Shown here: positions 28,010 to 35,500 of the stretch, piece after piece
How positions within the stretch are numbered: position 1 is the stretch's first letter
Layout: every line of letters begins with the position of its first letter
Assembly: GCF_003852895.1 (NCBI RefSeq)
Contig: NZ_QUSW01000011.1
Location: 62,001-126,000 of the forward strand
Direction of reading: 5' to 3'
Origin: Rhizobacter terrae
GTDB lineage: Bacteria; Pseudomonadota; Gammaproteobacteria; Burkholderiales; Burkholderiaceae_C
Length of the DNA: 64,000 nucleotides
The notes under the pieces: generated by a model
Database searches by the model: none
Told to the model about the DNA's origin: nothing
Seen by the model: the letters and a program-made list of their open reading frames with translations, nothing else
Translations under genes and position numbers: made by a program

Positions 28010-28582
28010 ATGAAGCAATCCGTCGCACTTTCACATGCCAGCCGACTGGTCAACCATGGTCCCACAGTGCTCATCACCACGGCGCATGAAGGGCGCCGCA
28101 ACGTGATGGCCGCGGCCTGGTCGATGCCGGTGGAGTTCACGCCGCCGCGCCTGGCGGTGGTCATCGACAAGAAGACGCTGACCCGCGAGATGGCCGTGGC
28201 CAGCGGACGCTTCGCGGTCAACATCCCCGGCCGCGCGCTGGCCGATCTCACCTTCGCCGTGGGCAGCGTGTCGGGTCGCGAGGTCGACAAGTTCGAGCAC
28301 TTCCGCATCGCGTCCTTCGAAGGCGCCATGCCGGGCCTGCCGCTCATCGACGGATGCTCTGCGTGGCTCGAATGCCGCCTCATCCGCGAGCCGCATTCGG
28401 AGGACGCCTACGACACCTGCTTCTGCGAAGTCACAGCCGCCTGGGCGGACGACCGCATCTTCGTCAATGGCCGGTGGTCGTTCCGCGAAGACAACGTGGA
28501 CCTGCATTCGCTGCATCACCTGGGAGCGGGCAACTTCGCCTGTGCCGATCAGGTCGTGCAGGCCAGGAACGTGGCCGCCTGA
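28010..28582 (+). CDS. Flavin reductase-like FMN-binding protein
   Basis: A 190-residue protein of the flavin reductase-like family. The N-terminal part reads GPTVLITTAHEGRRNVMAAA, then PPRLAVVIDKKTLTREMAVA, and GRFAVNIPGRALADLTFAVG, the usual FMN-binding split-barrel strands. Members transfer electrons from NAD(P)H to free flavin, or bind flavin for an unknown reaction. Residues SGREVDKFEHFRI are typical of the subgroup that often stands alone. It lies upstream of the penicillin-binding protein gene, with 80 bases between, with no functional link visible. Confidence 0.82.
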   Translation: MKQSVALSHASRLVNHGPTVLITTAHEGRRNVMAAAWSMPVEFTPPRLAVVIDKKTLTREMAVASGRFAVNIPGRALADLTFAVGSVSGREVDKFEHFRIASFEGAMPGLPLIDGCSAWLECRLIREPHSEDAYDTCFCEVTAAWADDRIFVNGRWSFREDNVDLHSLHHLGAGNFACADQVVQARNVAA

Positions 28583-28662
28583 AAGCCATCGGGCATCCCC
28601 AAAGAGGGGGAGTGCCTGCACTTTGTGACGGCCGTGCCATCGTCCCGGCCTAACATCCGGGC

Positions 28663-31044
28663 ATGAGTTCCACCGATTCCGCCGAGCAGCCGTCAGGCTC
28701 GGATCCTGCGCGTCCTTCCCTGCTCAACCTGTCGCCCCGCGGCCAGCGCATCTGGCATTGGGTGAAGATCGCATTGGGCTTCACGCTGGGGGCCGGGCTG
28801 TCTTCGGGCATCGTCGCGGCACTCACCATCGTCTTCGTGATGGAGCCCAACCTGCCGGACATCGGCAGCCTCACCGACTACCGCCCCAAGCTGCCCATGC
28901 GCATCTTCTCCGCCGACGGCGTGCTGCTGGGCGAATTCGGCGAAGAGCGGCGGCATTTCACGCCCATCGCCGAGATTCCGAAGGTGATGCAGGACGCGAT
29001 CCTCGCGGTGGAGGATGCGAACTTCCGCAACCACCCGGGCGTGGACGTCAAGGGCGTGATCCGCGCCGGCCTGGCCAGCCTCGTGCGGCCCAAGAGCCAG
29101 GGCGCCTCCACCATCACCATGCAGGTGGCGCGCAACTTCTACCTGCCGACCAAGAAGGACTATGTCCGCAAGGTCTACGAGATGCTGCTCGCGCTGAAGA
29201 TCGAGCGCGAGCTGAGCAAGGAGCAGATCCTCGAGGTCTACATGAACCAGATCTTCCTTGGCCAGCGCGCGCACGGCTTCGCGGCGGCCAGCGAGATCTA
29301 CCTGGGCAAGCCGATCGCACAGGTCACCCTGGCCGAGGCGGCCATGCTGGCGGTGCTGCCGCAGTCGCCCACGCACGGCAACCCGATCGCCAACCGCAAG
29401 CGGGCGGTGGCACGGCAAAAGCACGTGCTCGAGCGCATGGTCAACGCCGGCTTCATCACCACCGCGCAGGCCGAGCAGGCGCTGAAGGAGCCGCTGAGGT
29501 TCCGCAAGACGCGCGACGTGCCGCTGCATGCCGAATACGTGGCCGAGACGGCGCGCCAGCTCATCTACGAGCAATACGGCGAAGCGGCCTACTCGCGGGG
29601 CCTGGACGTGACGCTGACGGTGGACGGCGCGCAGCAGCTGGCGGCCTACCGCGCGCTGCGCAAGGGCATCATGGACTTCGAACGCCGCCAGCCCTACCGC
29701 GGGCCGGAGGCGCACATCGACTTGCCGGCCGACGACGCCGAGCAGGACGCACGCATCGCCGAAGTGCTGGCCGAGCATCCGGACAACGACGAGCTGAAAT
29801 CGGCGGTCGTGCTGAAGGCTGAACCGCGCAAGGTGGAAGCGCAGCTCGACGACGGCGACACCGTGGAGGTGACCGGCGAGGGCCTGCGGCAGGTGTCGTA
29901 CGCGCTGTCGGCCAAGGCGCCGGCCCGCCTGCGCATCAAGCCGGGGTCGGTGATCCGCCTCATCAAGGGCCCGAAGGACGACTGGGCGATCACGCACCTG
30001 CCGGAGGTCGAAGGTGCCTTCGTGGCCGTGGACCCGGCGACCGGTGCCATCCGCGCGATGGTGGGTGGCTTCGACCACGCGAAGAACCAGTTCAACCACG
30101 TCACCCAGGCCTGGCGGCAGCCGGGCTCCAGCATCAAGCCCTTCATCTACTCCGCGGCGCTGGAAAAGGGCATGACGCCCTCGACGCTCATCAACGACGC
30201 GCCGCTGGTGTGGGAAGCCGATGCCAACGGCGGGCAGGCTTGGGAGCCGAAGAACTCCGACGGCAAGTTCGACGGCCCCATGACCTTGCGCAATGCGCTG
30301 GCGGCGTCCAAGAACATGGTGTCCATCCGCATCCTGCAGACCATGGGCACGCCCTTCGCGCAGGAGTGGCTCACGCGCTTCGGCTTCGATGCGGACAAGC
30401 ACCCGCCCTACCTCACGATGGCGCTGGGCGCGGGCTCGGCCACGCCCATGCAGGTGGCGTCGGCTTATTCGGTCTTCGCCAACGGCGGCTACCGGCTCGA
30501 CCCCTTCCTCGTGCAGTCCCTCAGCGACGGCCGCGGGCACAAGCTGGCCGAGTGGAAGCCGCCGGTGGTGGATGACTCCATGCGCGCCATCGACGAGCGC
30601 AACGCCTTCATCGTGACCGACCTGCTGCAGGAGGTGACGCGCACCGGCACCGCCGCGCGGGCGCAGGCCACGCTCAAGCGACCCGACATCGGCGGCAAGA
30701 CCGGCACCACCAACGATGCGGTGGACGCCTGGTTCGCCGGCTTCCAGCACTCGCTGGTGGCCGTGGTGTGGATGGGCTACGACAGCCCGCGCAAGCTCGG
30801 CGACCGCGAAAGCGGCGGCGGCCTGTCGCTGCCGGTGTGGCTGGACTTCATGTCCACGGCGCTGAAGAAGGTGCCGGTCTACGAGGCGACACCACCCGAG
30901 GGCGTGGTGCGCATCAAGGGCGAGTGGTACTTCGAGGAGAACACCCCGGCCAATGGCATCTCCACCATCGGACTGGAAGAAGGCAAGCCGGCCACGCCGC
31001 CGGAGCCGGAGAAGAAGAGCATCCTCGATCTGTTCAAGGGCTGA
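28663..31044 (+). CDS. mrcA: Class A penicillin-binding protein 1A (bifunctional peptidoglycan synthase)
   Basis: A 793-residue inner-membrane enzyme. A short cytoplasmic tail and one membrane helix (about residues 38-65) precede the GT51 glycosyltransferase domain, with VEDANFRNHPGVD and GASTITMQVARNFYLP. The transpeptidase domain has S489-x-x-K492 (GSSIKPF), SKN (AASKNMVS) and K679-T-G-T. It polymerises glycan strands and cross-links peptides in the periplasm. Class A genes of beta-proteobacteria often sit beside pilM; here there are no pil genes, so this could be a second copy. No strong ribosome site precedes the ATG. Confidence 0.9.
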   Translation: MSSTDSAEQPSGSDPARPSLLNLSPRGQRIWHWVKIALGFTLGAGLSSGIVAALTIVFVMEPNLPDIGSLTDYRPKLPMRIFSADGVLLGEFGEERRHFTPIAEIPKVMQDAILAVEDANFRNHPGVDVKGVIRAGLASLVRPKSQGASTITMQVARNFYLPTKKDYVRKVYEMLLALKIERELSKEQILEVYMNQIFLGQRAHGFAAASEIYLGKPIAQVTLAEAAMLAVLPQSPTHGNPIANRKRAVARQKHVLERMVNAGFITTAQAEQALKEPLRFRKTRDVPLHAEYVAETARQLIYEQYGEAAYSRGLDVTLTVDGAQQLAAYRALRKGIMDFERRQPYRGPEAHIDLPADDAEQDARIAEVLAEHPDNDELKSAVVLKAEPRKVEAQLDDGDTVEVTGEGLRQVSYALSAKAPARLRIKPGSVIRLIKGPKDDWAITHLPEVEGAFVAVDPATGAIRAMVGGFDHAKNQFNHVTQAWRQPGSSIKPFIYSAALEKGMTPSTLINDAPLVWEADANGGQAWEPKNSDGKFDGPMTLRNALAASKNMVSIRILQTMGTPFAQEWLTRFGFDADKHPPYLTMALGAGSATPMQVASAYSVFANGGYRLDPFLVQSLSDGRGHKLAEWKPPVVDDSMRAIDERNAFIVTDLLQEVTRTGTAARAQATLKRPDIGGKTGTTNDAVDAWFAGFQHSLVAVVWMGYDSPRKLGDRESGGGLSLPVWLDFMSTALKKVPVYEATPPEGVVRIKGEWYFEENTPANGISTIGLEEGKPATPPEPEKKSILDLFKG

Positions 31045-31081
31045 TTGTTCCAGGGCCAAGTGCCGCCATCAGGAGACGCGC

Positions 31082-31876
31082 ATGACCACCGACCTCATCC
31101 AGCTTCCCGTCGCCGTGGTCACGGGCGGCGCGCGCGGCATCGGACTGGCCATCGCGCGATGGTTCCTGGCGCATGGGCACCGCGTCGCACTGCTGGACAT
31201 CGACCAGGAGACATTGCGCCGGACCGACGCGGCGCTGGCGGATGCGGGCCGCGTCCTGTCGATTCACTGCGACGTGTCCCAGCCTGACCAGGTCGACGCG
31301 GCCGTCAACCAGGTGGCCGGGCACTTCGGGCGCATCGATGCGCTGGTGAACAACGCCGGCGTGGCCGTCTTCAAGCCGATCGCTCAGGTGAGCTTCGAGG
31401 ACTGGCGGCACGTGATGTCCACCAACCTGGACGGCGCCTTCCTGTGCACGCAGGCCTGCGCGCCGGTGATGCTGCGCACGGGTGGCGGGGCGGTGGTGAA
31501 CATCGCCTCCATCTCCGGCCTGCGGGCGAGTACCTTGCGCGTGGCGTACGGCACCAGCAAGGGCGCGCTCATCCACCTCACCAAGCAGCAGGCGGTGGAA
31601 CTGGGCAACGTGGGCATCCGCGTGAATTGCGTGGCGCCCGGACCGGTGGACACCGAGATGGCCAAGCTGGTCCACAGCGTGGCGATCCGCTCGGACTACT
31701 ACGACGCCATCCCGCTGAACCGCTACGGCACCACCGAGGAGATCGCCGAGGTGGTGGGCTTCCTGTGCAGCCCGGCAGCCGGCTACGTCAATGGCCAGGT
31801 GCTGGCTGCCGACGGCGGTTTCGATGCGGCCGGGGTGGGCCTGCCCACGCTGCGGCGCAACGCCCAGGGTGGCTGA
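31082..31876 (+). CDS. SDR-family oxidoreductase
   Basis: A 264-residue classical short-chain dehydrogenase/reductase. The cofactor motif TGGARGIG is at residues 14-21, NNAGVAVFKPI near 88, the serine in NIASISG, and the catalytic Y156 and K160 in AYGTSKGAL. Classical SDRs reduce or oxidise hydroxyl/keto groups with NAD(P)H; the aspartate in ALLDIDQ at the end of strand two suggests NAD(H). The ATG at 31082 follows AGGAG; an upstream frame starts inside the mrcA gene and is not used. The substrate is unknown. It lies 37 bases after mrcA in the same direction, but with no obvious functional tie. Confidence 0.85.
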   Translation: MTTDLIQLPVAVVTGGARGIGLAIARWFLAHGHRVALLDIDQETLRRTDAALADAGRVLSIHCDVSQPDQVDAAVNQVAGHFGRIDALVNNAGVAVFKPIAQVSFEDWRHVMSTNLDGAFLCTQACAPVMLRTGGGAVVNIASISGLRASTLRVAYGTSKGALIHLTKQQAVELGNVGIRVNCVAPGPVDTEMAKLVHSVAIRSDYYDAIPLNRYGTTEEIAEVVGFLCSPAAGYVNGQVLAADGGFDAAGVGLPTLRRNAQGG

Positions 31877-31896
31877 CCCGCCCCGCTGACCGCCCG

Positions 31897-31944
31897 GACC
31901 CCGCGATCGAGGGGTCGTTTCCTCCCCCCGAGCCACGGGGGAGG
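31897..31944 (+). terminator. Two tandem hairpins after the SDR gene
   Basis: GACCCC/GGGGTC (31897-31902 with 31911-31916, followed by GTTT) and CCTCCCCC/GGGGGAGG (31921-31928 with 31937-31944) stand directly after each other. They lie between the SDR gene and the PEP-CTERM gene. The first has a weak T-run, so termination is plausible but unproven. Confidence 0.4.
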
Positions 31945-32010
31945 GGCCTTGCCCGCGACACCCTGGTGAACCGAGACTCGCTACATCCAGAAACAAGTCG
32001 TTGGGGTGAC

Positions 32011-32511
32011 ATGAAGATCGCAAAACTGATGGCCGCTGCCGCGGTCGCCCTGGCCGCCGTGTCCGGCGCGCAAGCCGACACCCTGCGCTTCACCGCCACC
32101 AGCGACTCCGCCGGAACGCTGGGCACCCTCGATGCCGACGCATCGGTCTTCGACAGCAGCAACAGCTTCCAGTTCGTCTTCAACACCAGCCTCATCGGCC
32201 TGGACTTCACCGACCCGCTGACCCACCTGCACGTGACCACGCTCGGGCCCGGCAGCGAAGGCACGATCTTCGACAGCACCGGCACCCTGCCCACCGTGGT
32301 CGGCGGCTTCGGCTTCACCGGCGGCACCGACTTCAGCAACGGCGTATGGATCTACGGCGACTTCGGCGTGCAGGTCGGCGGCACCGACTACTCGGACGTG
32401 CACTGGTCCACCACCAAGGTGAGCGCCGTGCCCGAGCCCGAGAGCTACGCGATGATCCTCGCCGGCCTGGGCGTGATGGGCTTCATCGCCCGCCGCCGCC
32501 GCGCGGACTGA
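32011..32511 (+). CDS. Small PEP-CTERM sorting-domain protein
   Basis: A 166-residue exported protein. Residues 1-22 form a signal peptide (MKIAKLMAAAAVALAAVSGA region, cleavage after QA). The mature part is Thr/Gly/Phe-rich beta-type sequence. The C-terminus is a PEP-CTERM signal: AVPEPESYAMILAGLGVMG, then FIARRRRAD, with the VPEP motif, hydrophobic stretch and Arg cluster. Exosortase would process it at the surface. The ATG at 32011 follows GGGGTGAC. Its 3' end converges on the CHAT/hydrolase gene, 12 bases away. Its function is unknown; such proteins often accompany exopolysaccharide or biofilm. Confidence 0.8.
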   Translation: MKIAKLMAAAAVALAAVSGAQADTLRFTATSDSAGTLGTLDADASVFDSSNSFQFVFNTSLIGLDFTDPLTHLHVTTLGPGSEGTIFDSTGTLPTVVGGFGFTGGTDFSNGVWIYGDFGVQVGGTDYSDVHWSTTKVSAVPEPESYAMILAGLGVMGFIARRRRAD

Positions 32512-32523
32512 CCGGTCCCGGCG

Positions 32524-35500
32524 TCACTTCTTCTTGCGCGCCGTCTTCCTGGACGGCGTTGCCTTTTTGGCAGCCGCAACCGGCTTCGCTTTGCCCGCGC
32601 GCTTGCGAGGCGCTGGGGGCACCGCCACCTGCGTCGCCACGTCCATGGCCATGTCGTCCACCCGCACCGGCTCTTCATCCGGTGGTGTCACGAGGTTCAG
32701 GCGGCTGGCCAGCATCTCGATGCGCGCGCCCACCGAGCGCAGCGGTGGCACCTTGTCGCGCTTCTCGTAGGCACGGTGGAACAGCGCCATCTTGCGGATC
32801 TGCTTGACGACGGTGTCGCGTTCCTTGGGTGTCACGAACGACGTGGCCAGCGCTTCCTCGTAGGCATTCACCAGCGCATCCAGCGTGGCCGCGCTGCTTT
32901 CGGAGGCATCGACCAGCGAATCGTTGAGCAAGGCGGTGAGCAGCTGCGCGTCCGGCACCATCGTGGAGTTGTAGGCCTCGGGGTCGTCGGCGAAAGCGGC
33001 GTTGGCCGCCGCCGCGCAGCGCTGCACGTGCGCCAGGTAGGCGCGGCGCTCCTGTGGCCGGGCGGTGAGCGACCACAGGAACAGCCAGTTCAGCGTCGGG
33101 TAGGGGCGGACGATCTTGTCTTCCAGCTTGCTGGCCATGGCCTCGTAGCTGGCGCTGCTGCGCTGCAGTGCATCGCGCATGGCGTCGAAGTCGGCCGCCT
33201 TGCCCTGGGGTTCGAGGTAGGCGATGGCGTGCACGGCCGCCTTTCGCTTGTACGCGCTGCCCAGCAGCGCGGAGCGCTCGGCACTGCCCGCGCGCTCCGC
33301 CCTCGCGGCGGCCGTGGGTTCATCGCCAGGCACGACGCCGCCGGTGAGCCGCACCAGGTTCTCCAGCCGGTGGATGCCCGAGGCCACCATCTCCGGATCG
33401 TGGCTGTCCTCGCCCAGCCGGGTCTCGACATTGGCGAGCTGTTCGATGGCACGCAGCGGCACCTTGCCGTCGTAGTCGGCCGCTGCGATCGCGCGCAGGT
33501 ACTGCTCGCGTGCCTTGTCGAAGTAGCCTGGGCCCAGGTCGCCGTACACGTCGCCCGCGGCGCTCCACAGGTCGGGGCGCTTGGCCCAGTCCGGCGGGGC
33601 GGCGGCCAGCCACTGGCCCACGCGCTCGGCCACCCGCTGCGCCTCCATGCGCGAGATGGTCTCGCCGCTGCGCTGGATGACCTGCTTCTCGCTTTCCAGC
33701 TTGTCCAGCAACTCCTCCGGCGCCACGCCACCCCAGGCGGGCTGCAGCCGCGCCAGCGCGACCTCGGTCCTGGGGTCCACCCGCCAGCCGGGGTCGCCGT
33801 ACGCCTGGTAGGCGCCCCAGGTGATGCTCGCGGGGTATTGCTCCCAGGTCGTGCGGCGCGCGATGAACACCGATTCGCCGAAGCTCAGGTTGTCGGCCAG
33901 CAGGCGTTCGTAGAAGGTTTCGGCAAAGAGGCTGGCCGCCGCGTCTTCCACCGCCCAGCCCGCCACCACCACCGCGCGCACGCCGATGTCGATGAGCTGC
34001 CGCGCCACGCTGTAGGCCAGCTTGTTGAAGGCCACCGGTGCGCGGTCGATCTTGCCCAGGTGGCAGCAGTTGAGGAACACCAGGTCGGGCACGACCTCCA
34101 TCGCATCGATCTCGGCGGCGGTGATCATCAGCCCGTCGGACAGCACCACGCCGCAGCGCGCGCGGCCGTCGGTGCTGTCGGTGTACATGCCGTGGCCGGC
34201 GATGTGCACGATGCGGTACGGATGCTTGTACAGCCGGTTCACCACCTCGATGGCCCGCTGGTGGCTGCCGATGGTGCGCTCCACGTCGAAGCCGTGGCGC
34301 GCCAGTGAATCGGTGACGGTGGTGGCTTCCTTCTCGGCGGCGGGCAGGTCGTCCAGGGAATCGGGGTCGTGCGACTGGGAGTCTGGCCAGTGCGAGAAGA
34401 AGCCAGCGGTGGAGGGGTTGCCCACCACGTAGGCGCGCCGCTCCATGGTCTGGTTCACCCGGGTGCGGAACTTCGTCGACGAGAGCTGGCGGATCATCGC
34501 CGTGCGCGTGGCCAGCGGCTGGTCGTCGGCCAGCATCAGCTCCCAGGGGAAGTTGGCGGTGTAGCCGTCCAGCACGAAGACCATCTGCTGCATCTGCCGC
34601 GCGGCGTCCTTGAAGTCGTGCGGCACGAGCAGCTGGAACAGCGTGCGGCTGAAGTCCGGGTCGTAGGCCATGGACATGATCTGCCGCTCGACCAGCGTCT
34701 CCACCAGGCCGGGCTGGCGCTGCTGGACGATGGATTCCGCGCGGGCGCGCTGGCCGACGTAGAGGTAGTGCAGGCGGTCGGCGAGAGCAGTGCGTGCCTG
34801 GGGTGCATCGCCGGGCCGTGGGACGATGGGATCGTCTTCCTTGCGGTCGGCGTCGGTGATCATCAGCCGCGGCCAGTAGGTGCCGCCGCGGCCGTCGAAC
34901 AGCCGCTGGCGCATGCCCTCGCCCTGGTGCAGCAGCGGGTCCACCACGATGCGGCACGACAGGCGCTTGTCCGCATTCAGCGTCTGCGCGATCTCGCGTG
35001 CCGAGTACGTGGCGGTGATGGCCGAGTCGAGGTAGACCTCCACGATCTCCAGGCAGGCGATGCGCAGCTTGGAGCCGGTGGTCTGCGCGAAATGCTGGTT
35101 GGCCTCGACGGTGGCGCGGATCAGCGCCAGCACCGAATCAGCGATGGTGAGGTTGGCCGAGGAGTTGTAGCCGATGAGCAGGCTCGCGAGCTTCACGCCC
35201 TCGGCCTTCTCGGTGCCCGCGGCCACTGCGCCGCTGTCCATCACATGCACCAGGTAGCGCAGGCAGGCGGTGCGCAGGGCCTCTGTGAGGCTGCCCACCG
35301 TGAGCGAGCCGTCGTACTTGCCCAGGCCGGCCACCACGGCGCCGCGCATGCTGCCGCGCTGCTTCTCCTGGGCGCTGCTGTGCATCATCACGCAGCTCGC
35401 CGTGCCAATGGCGCCGGCATACAGGCCCAGGTGGTGCCGCACGGTGAGCTCGCCGTGCACGAGGTTCTTGTCGATCAGCGCCTCGGGGCCCGAGATCGCA

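Noticed and set aside
31082-32511. A gasdermin or other partner next to the CHAT protease
   Set aside because: The genes on that side encode an SDR and a PEP-CTERM protein; neither resembles a pore-forming partner.
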